Positions 42,561 through 54,436 of a DNA stretch of 64,000 nt are shown piece after piece. The notes below the pieces were generated by a model. The model saw only the letters and a list, made by a program, of their open reading frames with translations, had not been told where the DNA came from and did not search any database. A program made the translations under genes and the position numbers. The stretch spans positions 167,882 to 231,881 of the forward strand of contig JBEWZL010000043.1 of assembly GCA_045837725.1 (NCBI GenBank). Direction: 5' to 3'. This DNA is from Vermamoeba vermiformis (lineage: Eukaryota; Tubulinea; Echinamoebida). Positions within the stretch are counted from its first letter, which is position 1. Each line of letters starts with the position of its first letter.

Positions 42561-43620
42561 AAGTATTATTTTCGTTTAAATATAATATTAAAGTGTTGGT
42601 TTAATTATTATATGAAATTTAATACTGCCTCGTTAACTTTTTTTTCAGTTTTCTGTCGGTTTTCTGTGATCACAGAAAACTGGCTGACGAGATTTCTTGG
42701 CACATGCTTTCGTTTACGTGGTGTCTTGCGTGCAAGACCTGATTTTCCTCCCTGAGATCGAGGGAGGCAAAAGACCGTTTGCGCACGAGGCAGTTTTTGT
42801 TTATTTCGTCTGCTTTAGCCGTTATAATCACCACCACACAAGCACCTACTGCTATGGCTAATGCTATTAGCATTGTTACCTAGGCTGGGTGCCTGCTGCC
42901 ATTTCCGCAACAAAATCTGGCACGATTCAAACGAAATCACGTAAGACTGAAAACAAAACGTCCCCATTAAATACTATCATCTATTTTATTAATATTAACC
43001 TCTGTAGATTGTTTGGCTCTTTTAAAAACCTTTTAAGAATGCAGATACGAGCCTCAATCTGGCAGCACCAATTCCAAAGGAGCGGTGAGTAGGAATAATT
43101 TTGAGAATAATACAATTTTAATCTCACCCTGCAGTGCTCCATGAGGCAGGTACAGAGCTATTCAAGCGTGGCATTTCATGAATCCGTGTATCGCATCAAC
43201 AAATCGTGAAAAAGACTTGGACAATGGTAAGTAGTAGTCATTTTAATTATAATAATACAATTTTAATCTTACCTGCAGCGTGCAAGCACGAGTTACAGAG
43301 CTAGGGAGGCAAATGGTGTCTTGCGTGCAAGACCTGATTTTCCTCCCTGAGATCGAGGGAGGCAAAAGACCGTTTGCGCGCAAGGCAGTTTTCGTTGATT
43401 TCGTGCGCGCTACAAGCCTCTCTACCTGTTCCACGCTGCGCAAGCCCAGAAGATGCTCTGGAGCAACACGCTTCTCTTCAACTAGACATGCTGCAGCGTG
43501 CAGTGCCTCGATCTTCCGCACTTGGAGCCGCCCTGTGCCCCTCAAGTCTGGCAATCAGATTGTTGACTCAACATGATACACACCAATCTGACCGAGCTAT
43601 TGCATACTAAAGGCAGACCA
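42561..43620. repeat. Repeat-rich non-coding stretch
   Basis: Holds a perfect 22-bp palindrome at 42,659-42,680 (half-site GTTTTCTGTGA). A 90-bp repeat occurs twice (42,720-42,808 and 43,315-43,405) and contains the hairpins GTCTTGC/GCAAGAC and CCTCCCT/AGGGAGG. At least two intron-like intervals share the sequence AATACAATTTTAATCT before CTGCAG. A minus-strand open frame at 43,243-43,554 (VEEKRVAPEHLLGLRSVEQV) has coding-like composition but no start, family or splice context that I can support. Confidence 0.55.
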
Positions 43621-43654
43621 GCCAGTGTATAGCCAGTAGAGCCACCAGTCATTA

Positions 43655-43937
<283 letters not shown>

Positions 43938-44052
43938 CTACTCGAACTCCTGGATTTTTCATCTTGGGACGTAAATAAATAAAGCATTTATCTTTTAATG
44001 AACACAAAAGCTTCGCGGAAACAATTTTGTTTAATTGCACTTACAAAACTTG

Positions 44053-45953
44053 CTACAAAATTGGTTTTGGTACTGACGGGTTACAATCAGGTGCATTATC
44101 AAGAAGCTTGGAAAAAGCTCCTTTGAGGTAAAGACGCAATAAGACAGCGTGTGAGACACGCACGGCGAAGTTGTCGGCACCGTACTGCATGTTGCTGTTC
44201 TGATCCAGCAATAAAATCTTTTTACCGTCTATTAAATATGTCAGGAGTGTTCTAACGGGCTCATTCATCAAGTCCAGAAAGTCAAAGTAGGGTTTAACGT
44301 AGTAATAAAAGTGGGCTTGGCATGCGTCGAGCAAATGAGTATCGTCTTCAGTCTGTAAAGCTTGAAGTTATTGAATTGAATGGCGCGAACTTCAGCTCAC
44401 TTACCTTCTGCCACCCAATGACTTTTCCACGCCTCGAAGGTATTGGCTTAACGGACACTGAAAGTAGTTGTAGGTTTGTTCCTTCTCCGTCGATAAACTT
44501 CAAGCCTTCGTACATTCCAGCAATCGTCATCGATTTACGATCCCGAAATGGGACCTGAAAGAGGTAATTAGCGACGACAGTAAATGATTACTTGACTACT
44601 TGCCTGAATCAAGGAGGAGTGAAACCCCGGATGCAATCGAATCCACTCATTATTTGACCTATCAAATTGTTAATGATCGGTAATGATTAGTAAGTAGCAC
44701 ACATACCAGCTGAGGTCAATAGTGATTAAGTCTTTGAATTTGGCTTCCAGGGCTTGACGTTGTTTTTTTGACCTTCGGCTGAGTACGAATACTGTTTCTT
44801 CATCATATACGTCATTTGCAAGATGACTAAGTGCATCACTAGCTATCTGTTCGTCTCGCGTAGCAAGTACTTGCGTTGGTATTGAAGGGTTCGACTCGGA
44901 CTCGGACTCGGCATCTGAACAATACTCAATGTCAGGATTGATTTTGAACATTTCCTCTGTTTTTGGTTTGTTGTTATTATTCTTTTTCGGCGTTGGAGAC
45001 GGTTGCGAATCAAGCTTGTCCTTTTCTGATGTTGATCTTTCTTCGCTCTCCGATCTGATATCACTGCCAGTTTTTCGTTTCTTTTCTTTTCTGGCCTTCT
45101 TGTTGTTGTTCTCTTCCCTCTTTCTTTTCTTGCTAACCATACGCTTAAAATTCTCTTCCAGCTCCACGTCGATGACTTCCAACGGCGTTAATTCGTCATA
45201 CACTGGAGCGTCGTCAGTATCCTCAATCCAGGCTTCACTGTCACTATCTGAAGAAATAGCTATATAAACTGATAAACTGTTAGCAACAGAGCAAGCCAGT
45301 CTGCAGATCTTACACTCCCCGTAGTCGGCTTCATGCTGCTTCTTTTGTTTTTTTTTGTCAATGTTTTTGTTTTTACACCAAAGCTTTTCGGTGACATACT
45401 ATCTGTATAGTTAAAAGAACTGCCCAAAAGAAAATTGGCTGGTACATACGTCTCGGAACTCGGTGACTTCCTTTCCACACTCTGGACACAAGTACAACTT
45501 GTCGACAAATGGTACACTGCACGTCTTACAAATGACGTGTGCCTTTATTGCACAAGAAGGAGAAAAGACAAAGTTACTAGGGGCATCGGTCGTCAAGCAC
45601 ACTGGACAGCTGTTAAAATTTGGTTAATGCGTCGAAATGATAAACAGTGACTTACAAAAGTGGTACTGCAATGTTGGCCGCCAAAATTACTAGCACGAAA
45701 TTAGTTAACCGAATCACAAATTAATGACAGTTGTTACCTTTGCCCGTTTGGTCTTCTTTGACCACTTTAAATCGAGTATTAATTAAGATTAATTATAAAT
45801 ACATTTTGTCATACCATAAGTCTTAGTTCCTGCTTTTTTGGTGCTTTTTTCTGGATTCGTGCCCTTGAAAAAAATTGTTAGTGGATGCAAAACCGTTAGT
45901 GTGAAGAAACTGCAATAAATGGTGCTATGACACGGGGAAAAAATTATTACCAT
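44053..45953 (-). CDS. RING-type zinc-finger protein with a charged nuclear linker
   Basis: About nine exons. After a Lys-rich start (MGTNPEKSTKKAGTKTYVVK) comes a RING-like finger: CPVC, CAIKAHVICKTC with the His in the usual place, and CPECG. A Zn-like piece (LWCKNKNIDKKKQKKQHEAD) follows, then an acidic and Lys-rich linker with KKRKREE-type nuclear signals. The C-terminal domain is of normal composition (SMTIAGMYEGLKFIDGEGTN, HFYYYVKPYFDFLDLMNEPV, FAVRVSHAVLLRLYLKGAFS). RING fingers usually give ubiquitin-ligase activity; the C-terminal domain is unknown to me. The start is uncertain, as the exon is open upstream. Divergent from the large gene at 46,039, with which it may share a promoter. 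Confidence 0.6.
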
Positions 45954-46038
45954 GAATTTCTTTGACCTTGTTTTTTCGCCTCCCTAAAAAAATTTGTTGT
46001 TGCGTTCTACTTTGTTAATTAAATCAGGAGGCCAACAC

Positions 46039-49000
46039 ATGTCGTCTAAAAACACCAAAGAGAACAGACGAGAGAGTCTCTCTTCGCTCAACGTAGAGGA
46101 GGTCACGGACGAGGTAAGCGGTCATATGAATATTTATTTGGATGAATCAAATAACAAAATTTGAAATGCCAGAGGCTAAAATATCCTTAAAAATTACTTT
46201 TTAACTACGTTCGTGTTTGTACTGAAAACAAAAATATTTTTATTACTTCGGAATAAGTTGGTCTCGGATACAAACTGAGACCGTGATAATAATCTTGTTT
46301 AATTTTCTCCTCCTTTATTTTTTTCAAGGGCTGGCAACTCCCGTGCATATTTGTTGCCAAGGTACTTTAGATTCTTGCCTGTGCAAGGCCTGATTTTCCT
46401 CCCTTTTTGCGCAAAGGGAGGCAAACAGCGTCTTGCGTGCAAGGCCTGATTTTCCTCCCTGACTGTGCATCTTGGGGAGGAAAATGATATTTGCCCATGT
46501 CAGTTGTGCGGATCGAACAAACTTTGTTTTAATTGAACCGCTATGTAAAACAGAAAAGCTTGCCTAATGCCCTTTAAAATATACATAAATATATTCTAAT
46601 GGACTGATAGTCTGCCAGCGAGCGAATCTGGCAACAGGATTCGCAAAATATATTTCAAAATTTAGTGCGGATATGTTAATAACTTGCTTGGTCATAATAT
46701 ATGTGAAAATTGGTAATATTCCGATCGATTTGGAAGGTGCTACAGAACAGCGAGAGACAATTAGATTCAATTTTTTAAATCCGCTTTGGCCCGAAGCTCG
46801 CAACTAACCGCACTTCTGCAGAGTTTCTTGTTTTTGCCGGAGGATTGGGAGCTTGCGACCATTTCAATGCCTGAGGTTGTTTCTATGAAGGTGCCGAACG
46901 CTCGCTGTCATACCGGGAGTTGCCAAACCACTGGTGACGTTTATAAGTAAGTAGCTTCAAAACTGGAGAATCACGCTTAGCCTTCTATCGTAGGTTACCA
47001 CAGCTGGACAATCTTTACTGTTTCGGATGTCTCAGCTCTGGAAGCGTATTAATCAAGGAGAACGCTCGTCCTTTTGCCGAAGAAGCTAAACTGAGATATC
47101 GGTTGTAAGTTTTGGTTTTTCTAGCCGATGGCATTTAACCGCACATTGCAGCGAAAACTTTCGGAAGATCGCACGGCACCAGGTCATGAAGCTTATCGAG
47201 AAAGCCAAAGTTTGGGACAACGCACAGGGAGCAGTGAGCGCAACACTGCTCGTCAACAAGAAAGATAGGTCACAGTTTACCTACAGTGTCTTTGCGGGTA
47301 AGTTTCAATAGCATGGATGCTCGGGATCCCGATCTAACCAAGTACAATTAAGGTCATCACCGAGCTTTTGCCATCCGGCACTTGATGGGGCGGTTGCAGT
47401 TTCAAAATTACTGCATAAAGGTGTTTTTGTTTCCCAATGAAGAGGTAAGCAAGTAGAATCTTAGCAATTTTCATTGGTGCAACTAAATACTCTTTGCATA
47501 GGAGCTACGTAAACACAGCATCCAATTGCAAGAGCTGGAGGAGATTACCATGGAAATGTGTCCCATGGACAAGGTTGTTGCCGCTCGCAAGGAGATCGAA
47601 TTAGCCTTCGAAGATAGCCATGTAGACAGTTATGATAAACTGTCTGCCGTGATGGTGGCCCACCTGAAACATACATATGGAGGTAAGTAGCTAGCCAATT
47701 CTTAATATGTATTTAACTCCGCACTATTGAACAGCGGAGAACGTCAAAATTGCCTCCGCAATTCCATTGCCTCTGCTCGAAAAATTACGTGAGCTCAGTT
47801 TGTTCACGCTTGCCTTTGCAGATGCGTCAGAGTAAGATCGGCCGAGAATTTAGATGATGTTCTGCTAATCAAATCTTAGAACTCCTTTTCCGAAACGTTC
47901 TCTAGCTTCCTTTTGCACCGGCTCGACCCAAGAAGAGATCTTCGAAGTTATAAGTCCGTTGATCGATGAGTACTGGCAATATTATAAGTACTGTAAGTGT
48001 CACCAAGTTATTTAAATTTTTTAACTTTAGTTTATTTAGTGTATACGTCAAAAAATATGGTACAAAAGAAAAAAGGCCAGTTCACGAAGGCTACGCTGGA
48101 TGAGTGGCTAAAAGAAGTCAGGGAAAAGCTGGCTAAAATTGAAATTGAGCCCGGTAAGTTCAATATATTAGTAGAACTTAATAGCTAATTGGTTTATTAG
48201 AAAAAACTTACGAAATGCCCAATGTAAACCACTCGTTGTATTATAATAAGATACAACGACAATTTTTTGATGCTTGCGAGAAAATCTTGGACATGAAACA
48301 AGTGAGTATCCGCTGAGAATTATTTAACAACTCATTCTTACCGTCTTCAGGCTGCATGGCCAAAAGAGCTGACCTCAAAAGCTAAGGTAGTGTTTGATAC
48401 CAAGTGTATCAAGCACTTAAAGGAATGTGAGCAGAAGAAGAGCTACACGCTAATAGCTTGGGATAGTGACCAGTACAAAGCAGATATTCAATCTCTGCAA
48501 TGTGGCTTGTACTGGCACATGCCCAAAGAGACTCTGCTGGAAACGGCCAAAGCCGAAGACCTTCCCGTGGTTTTGGCTTTGCCGAAGTTTCCTCAAGATG
48601 CTGACCTTGCCGTTGTTAGTGGATACAATGGGCTTATACTTGGTACGTAATTCAATTTTGTTTACATTATTCTGACTACCTTTAGTACCAATGGTTGGAA
48701 GTCACAACTTTGTCACCGAGGCAAATACTTTGTTCTTCAACATTGCTGGAACTGCTCTGTCATTGTTGGTGAAGAATCTGAAGCTTCCTAGTGGACAATT
48801 AGCGAACGAGTACTTCGTCGAAGTACTCACACGTTCTTATTTTGCCCTTGCTTCGGTAAGTACGTCAACTACTTAACTGTCGTCTCATGTTGTTTTGTTA
48901 GACCGAATTCTTCATGAAACAAAGGCTTGATAAAAATAATTTTGAGCAACAGTTGCCAATGACAATTTTATCTTGTTTGAATGCACGTAAGTACTCAAAT

Positions 49001-50878
49001 CCGTTTTAATGATAGTGACTAACCCTTGTGTAGTGCATATTTGTTGTGGCAAAAAGTGTGCAAAATTGGCTGTCATTGGAGAGATGACTGAATCTACTAT
49101 GGTGGACTTAATGCACTACTCTCTCTCCATTGCCCATTGCTCAAAGACGGCACTTGGGAACCGCACCATCCCTCTTCCTGCTTGTTTGCCAGAAGTGCAG
49201 TCTGTGGTTAAAGTTGCTCGAAGTTGGCTGCCAGCAGGCAGTCAGCCCAATCAGCCCAATCAGCCCAAGAAGACACTTGCCTACCAAATAAGGCTTGGAG
49301 CTTTGGCTTCGGAAATACAACGGCAGCCTATTCCCACCCCTGTTGTAGTTGTTTTCAGTGGTCAGCCTGGAGGTGAAAGGCATGACATTAACAACCAGGC
49401 ATGCATCCCGCCAACTCTCCCTTTTCATGGTTCACGTAAGTTACAACGTACCAAGTTTAGACTAGTTTATAATTGTTTTAAATCTAGGATGGTACCCAAC
49501 CGACAAATTGAGCTTGGATGACCTCGAGCAGGTCAGCAAAGGGGAGGATGAGATAATCAAGCTTCTGTGGCCGAATTTATCTTGTAATGTTGCACAATTT
49601 TCGTATTTCTATTCTTCTGGCTGGCAAACACACGGATCCGTAAGTTTGACTAAGCAAATATTTTGTGTTTGTAACATTTGCTTTAGGGTTGTGCTCAAAA
49701 ATACCTTTTGTTGCCAAATTTCAAAGGATCAATATTTTGGGTGGTTGGTAAGGCCAACGCAGGTGATGTTATCCCAGCACGTAAGTAAAATTACGTATAG
49801 TCATATCATTTTCTAACTAACTTTATGATACAGTCAATGCCGGAGACAAGCTTATGGCGAATTATTCGGCATTCCTACAGTCTCCTGGGGAACAGATCGT
49901 TTTACCAATCGCGACAAAGCGCTATTACTTCTTCGTGCTGCCGTCTTGCAGTCCTGGGGGTGAATGTAGCAGCACAACGGCATTTCTTGTGCGGCAGTGG
50001 GTGCTTACAAGGCATGAGGCTTTTTACATCTCTCTTGCCAAGCAGTCAAAGCTGGATTTCCTATGGATTTTACTACAGTTTGCAAACAAGCCATGGACAA
50101 TGAGCATATCGAAGAATATTTTCGATCTCTTCCGTGAATTTATCAGTGATTGGCTTACGTTGGATGGTCTGACAGCACTTGTCTGTGAGGATAAAAATGG
50201 CTTCTCTGGTTGGAAATATTGCAGTACTTGCAACAGTGTGATGTCTCTGCTGGTTTTGTACTCCCAGAGTCTCGTAGCTTATTGCATCCGCTGTATGAAG
50301 ACTGCCTCTGTTAGAACGCAGAAATGTATCACTGCAGTCGCTCTGGGTCAGAACTCTGCCAAGTTTTTGTTAGTTCAAGTTGCACGGTAAGTGGCAGCGA
50401 TATTTGTTCAAATAGTAACTTGCAGCTTCGCAGGGCAATTTGCAATTTAATTAATGGTCCCCATTATCCTACTACTGAGAAGGAAAAGCACTTGCAGACA
50501 GCCAACAAGCATCTTCAAGTACTTATTGAAAAGGCTAAAGAGTCTAAAAGCGAGATAATTCCAAAATTGCCTATTGCATTTTGGCGTGGAGAACCAACTA
50601 TGACCTTCCGGCCCAAAGATGAGTTGGAAGATATCGAGCCCTACACAGGAAAAGAAGAGCACTTTTCAATGAGTCATCGCGAAGCAGCAAACGACGCAGC
50701 GAGCGAGGCAGAGAGAGAAGCAGAGAAAGGAGCAGCGAGTGAGGAGCAAGAAGAGGAAGAAGAAGAGGATGACAGCGAAAGCCTTCAGGATAGTCGCAAG
50801 AGACCAGGAGAGCCACTTCCAAACCCTCAAGCAATGAAGAAGCCAAGGACGGCATCGCAACCTCAAGCTAAAAAATAA
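46039..50878 (+). CDS. Large unknown protein (about 1,100 residues)
   Basis: About eighteen exons joined by consistent phases. It starts MSSKNTKENRRESLSSLNVE; the first intron is unusually long (about 710 bp) and contains two copies of a dispersed repeat. The second exon begins SFLFLPEDWELATISMPEVV and a four-Cys cluster follows (RCHTGSC...YCFGCLSSG), possibly a zinc ribbon. Later parts are well folded in appearance (TLIAWDSDQYKADIQSLQCG, ADLAVVSGYNGLIL, VTEANTLFFNIAGTALSLLV, FWVVGKANAGDVIPA). The tail is acidic and ends RKRPGEPLPNP...KKPRTASQPQ with a nuclear signal. No family recognised. Clean phases, normal codon use and length argue for a functional gene. Confidence 0.65.
46381..46481 (+). 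repeat. Two copies of the dispersed CCTCCCT hairpin repeat inside an intron
   Basis: Related to the 90-bp repeats at 42.72 and 43.32 kb: both contain GTGCAAGGCCTGATTTTCCT followed by CCCT and an inverted GGGAGG. The first copy folds as CCTCCCTTT-TTGCGC-AAAGGGAGG. They lie in the first intron of the large unknown gene, explaining its size. Confidence 0.7.
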
Positions 50879-51156
50879 TCTTTGTATTCATAAATAAACT
50901 ACTGTGGAGCAGTTTTAAATAGCAAATCGCCCTCTTCAGCATTCTTGGTACTGTACGGCTCTTTGGTCGCACCAGCTGCTAGTTCACACAATTGGTGTAA
51001 CGAGTACGCAGTACAAAAAATTGTACTCTTTCTTTACAACTTTTTTATTGATAAATACTAAGATAATGTAGAATATTTAATATGCATAAAATAAAAGCAA
51101 TTGATGTGCAGTTATTCAGTCATTGTAGTTATTCAGGTGCGGATGTGCTGAACAGC

Positions 51157-51433
51157 TTAGCAAATATGCTTGTCAGGATATCGTGAAGGGTTTTGAGGGC
51201 TGTCTGGAGTTTTTTCCTGGCCGATATAATCCAAATCCAAGTCGAAATCGGTATTTCTCGGGCCTTCATGGTTTGGATCTTGACGCTCGGCTTGTGCTCG
51301 TTGCTTTTCCATGTAATGATGTTGAAAGTGTGGGTAAGGGTCTTCACTTAAGTCCTCTTCTTCTGATTGGCTGAAACTTTACAAAAAATATCAGTTGTAG
51401 CAAAAACCGTTCATTGTTTGGTCTGTTTTTCAT
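51157..51433 (-). CDS. Possible small acidic protein
   Basis: A minus-strand exon reads QSEEEDLSEDPYPHFQHHYM, EKQRAQAERQDPNHEGPRNT, DFDLDLDYIGQEKTPDSPQN and stops at 51,157. A short leader from an ATG at 51,433 (MKNRPNNER) joins it in frame only through a 37-bp intron with a weak GTTTTT donor. The composition is protein-like but the structure is poorly supported. It is divergent from the 491-residue gene and overlaps its likely promoter. Confidence 0.35.
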
Positions 51434-51460
51434 CGTACACCACGCAACTGCCACAACATA

Positions 51461-52936
51461 ATGGAGAAGAACTCTACTACCTCTCAAAGTGTTTCTCAAC
51501 ACTTGGACAACATTCAGGAAGTGTTCTCTTGGTCAGAAGACAGTGTAAGTTTGGATTTAAGTATACAACAGTTTTTTCTCGAGCATTGCAAGGATCCTCT
51601 TTCAAAATTATGTTATTCCAGATCAATTGAATTCATGCATAAAATAACATTTTATTATTTTATGTATTATTTTGCCCATATCTTAAATTTTACAGTTCCA
51701 AAAAACCTTGCAACGCTTTTCAATCATTCTTGCACTGCCTCCAAATTATTTTTGCAACAATTCAAGGCTAGCCTTAGTCCTGCTAGCCAAGAATTGGAAA
51801 TACTTCTTTTTACAGGAGACCACGGCGACGATTTCTACCTTTTACTATTTTTGGTTGGCTACTGTTCAGGCTTAAAGAGCAAAGTGATTAATGGTCCTTT
51901 AACTGTTGAATCCTTGAGGAAACTAAAGCACATTGCTGTTGTGGATATTGAAAAATACTCTCAACAACTTAAGGCTCTATCACAAGTTATCATCCAAGTT
52001 GACGAAAGTTTGCAAACGCCGGATCAAAGTGACAGTCAAACAAAAAAGCGAAAGTTAGTTGAATCCACTGAAGACAGCCCAGAAAGTAAAAGGAGGAAGA
52101 TTGCAACTGAAAGTCCCTTGCAAAGAATTGTTGCAAATGCATCAAAAATAAAACAAAGCCAGGCTCCTGATCCCACATCAAGTCCAACTTCTAAAGGAGT
52201 GGTTTCTGGTTCAATTGATGAAGATGATGATTCCAGTGAGGGGAGTAGCGAGGACAGCAGTGATGAGAGGGATATTGATGAGAGCAATGATGAGAACAAT
52301 TCCAACAACAATTCAAACAATAATGATTTGGAACCCAAAAAATCAACAAGAAAAAGATCCCTTCCAACAAAAGAAGACAAAGAAAGGTTAATGGAAGTAT
52401 CTGAAAAGATTAATGGCTTAATTACTCACCATGGATCTGGAAAAGAGTTTGACTGGGCAGATCAAGCAACATCTTTGGCAGTCAAACTCATGCGCTCATT
52501 GGGCCCCTTTGGTGTCTATTTTTCAGTGTCCAGAGAAAAAGGAAAACTACTGCTCAACTCAGTTGGCAACATTTACTCTTCAAAGACTATGGAGCTTAGT
52601 GAAATGGCCCAAGTTTCAGTAAAAATGGTTAACAAGCACAAATTAAAGGGATCTTTGCGAGTGGACTCTGAAACCAACCAAAATGAAAAATTTCTTGGCT
52701 TGGATCTCTCAAGAGCTCAGTTTCAATACTTGTCTACTGCTACTTTTGCAAAAAAATTGTATTCTCTATTGGTGAGAGGAGGTCCTGCTTTACACATGTC
52801 TGAAGAGCTGGCAAAGTTGTACTTCAACATTCCAGACATACTTGTAGGATACTTCAAATCTGAGGAAGCACAGAAAGAGATTATAACAAAGATGGACATT
52901 AAAGGGTGTTTAGGGCCAGGGCTGGCCAGTTTTTAA
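51461..52936 (+). CDS. Unknown nuclear-type protein, 491 residues
   Basis: Uninterrupted frame starting MEKNSTTSQSVSQHLDNIQE. The N-terminal third is helical and hydrophobic (FYYFMYYFAHILNFTVPKNL, DDFYLLLFLVGYCSGLKSKV). The middle is disordered, with KKRKL and SKRRKI nuclear signals and long Ser/Asp/Glu/Asn runs. The C-terminal 170 residues look folded (GKEFDWADQATSLAVKLMRS, LSRAQFQYLSTATFAKKLYS). The frame also contains good intron-like signals near 51,545-51,570 and up to about 51,695, so a spliced form is possible. The last codons run into GTTTAGGGCCAGGGCTGGCC, sequence also present at the repeat junction at 36.46 kb. Confidence 0.6.
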   Translation: MEKNSTTSQSVSQHLDNIQEVFSWSEDSVSLDLSIQQFFLEHCKDPLSKLCYSRSIEFMHKITFYYFMYYFAHILNFTVPKNLATLFNHSCTASKLFLQQFKASLSPASQELEILLFTGDHGDDFYLLLFLVGYCSGLKSKVINGPLTVESLRKLKHIAVVDIEKYSQQLKALSQVIIQVDESLQTPDQSDSQTKKRKLVESTEDSPESKRRKIATESPLQRIVANASKIKQSQAPDPTSSPTSKGVVSGSIDEDDDSSEGSSEDSSDERDIDESNDENNSNNNSNNNDLEPKKSTRKRSLPTKEDKERLMEVSEKINGLITHHGSGKEFDWADQATSLAVKLMRSLGPFGVYFSVSREKGKLLLNSVGNIYSSKTMELSEMAQVSVKMVNKHKLKGSLRVDSETNQNEKFLGLDLSRAQFQYLSTATFAKKLYSLLVRGGPALHMSEELAKLYFNIPDILVGYFKSEEAQKEIITKMDIKGCLGPGLASF

Positions 52937-52984
52937 AATAAAATTGTACTTCAAACATGGGTAACCTTGTTCTTGGTGCAGCAG

Positions 52985-53935
52985 GAGGGCGTCAGACGGT
53001 CTGACGGCCTCTGGCAAGGGGGGGTGCATCAGACGGTCTGACGGCCTCAGGTGCAAAGGCATTGCACATGCACCTGCACCTGCACCCTCAGTCATGCACT
53101 GCAACAGCAAAGGGCGTCAGACGGTCTGACGGCCTTGGGATGGGGGGGTGCGTCAGACGGTCTGACGGCCTCAGGCAAGGGGGGGTGCGTCAGACGGTCT
53201 GACGGCCTCTGGCAAGAGGGGGTGCATCAGATGCAATGACCATGCACCTGCACCTGCACATGCACATGCATCCATGCACTGCAACAGCAAAGGGCGTCAG
53301 ACGGTCTGACGGCCTTGGGACAGGGGGGTGCGTCAGACAGTCTGACGGCCTCTGGCAAGGAGGGGGTGCGTCAGACGGTCTGACGGCCTCAGGCAAGGGG
53401 GGGTGCGTCAGACCGTCTGACGGCCTTGGGACAGGGGGGTGCGTCAGACGGTCTGACGGCCTTGGGATGGGGGGGGGGTGCGTCAGACGGTCTGACGGCC
53501 TCAGGCAAGGGGGGGTGCGTCAGACCGTCTGACGGCCTCAGGTGCAAAGGCATTGCACCTGCACATGCACAGGCACCCCCTTTTCCTGCACTGGGGCAGC
53601 AAAGGGCGTCAGACGGTCTGACGGCCTCGGGCAAGGGGGGTGCGTCAGACGGTCTGATGGCCTCAGGCAAGGAGGGGGTGCGTCAGACAGTCTGACGGCC
53701 TTGGGACAGGGGGTGCGTCAGACGGTCTGACGGCCTTGGGACAGGGAGGGTGCGTCAGACGGTCTGACGGCCTCAGGCAAGGAGGGGGTGCATCAGACAG
53801 TCTGACGGCCTTGGGACAGGGGGGGTGCGTCAGACGGTCTGACGGCCTTGGGACAGGGAGGGTGTGTCAGACGGTCTGACGGCCTCAGGCAAGGGGGGGG
53901 TGCGTCAGACGGTCTGACGGCCTCAAGCAAAGAGG
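52985..53935. repeat. Palindromic minisatellite (GTCAGAC-G-GTCTGAC)
   Basis: About twenty copies of the 21-bp element GCGTCAGACGGTCTGACGGC, each holding a 15-bp palindrome, spaced by G-rich linkers (CTCAGGCAAGGGGGGGT or TTGGGACAGGGGGG) with a period of about 36-46 bp. Some copies have C in the centre or a mismatch (GACAGTC), others are perfect. Blocks of TGCACC hexamers are interleaved at about 53,055, 53,240 and 53,560. The open frames here on both strands are by-products. Confidence 0.88.
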
Positions 53936-54076
53936 TGTTGCATCAATCAAGCTAATACTATTAGAATAGGGAAGTACGTAAGAGAGGCAAACAGTCTAGA
54001 GATGATGGCACATAGGTTCGACTTTGGACTGTAGTCTTTGTGCTTGGGGAAGATGTTAGGGTATGTAAAGGGGGGA

Positions 54077-54243
54077 GGGCGTCCGACACGTCCGACGGTC
54101 TCCACGTGCCTCAATTACCATATTAGGAAATTCTGGGAATTGTCAGAAGAATTACTTTGCAAAAAAAATTCATGTACTGGAAAAGGGCGTCCGACGCGTC
54201 CGACGGTCTCCACGTGCCTCAATTACCATATTAGGAAATTCTG
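54077..54243 (+). repeat. Two copies of a 59-bp repeat
   Basis: Copies at 54,077-54,135 and 54,184-54,243 read GGCGTCCGAC...CGTCCGACGG, then CTCCACGTGCCTCAATTACC and TATTAGGAAATTCTG almost identically. The first half (GTCCGAC repeated) echoes the GTCAGAC element of the neighbouring minisatellite. Confidence 0.8.
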
Positions 54244-54436
54244 AGAATCTGTAGTTTCAAAGAAAAAACATGGAACCGAAGCCTCTGGCAGCAAGCTCCA
54301 AAACATAAAATGCACCTGCACCTGCCATGCACATGCACCTACCATGCCACAACCACGTAGCCAAGTAAGAAAACGCTAATTAACGAGTTTAATTCTTTAT
54401 TTTAAACAAAGAACAAAAGCTACATGCTGGAAGACA

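Noticed and set aside
52910-53730. Open frames on both strands through the GTCAGAC minisatellite.
   Set aside because: By-products of the repeat period and of the lack of stops in the unit; composition is only the repeated unit.
52985-53935. Resemblance to a CRISPR array (short palindromic repeats at regular spacing).
   Set aside because: Linkers are themselves repeated and not unique spacers, the host is eukaryotic, and no cas-like gene is present. The same holds for the array at 62.2-62.8 kb.
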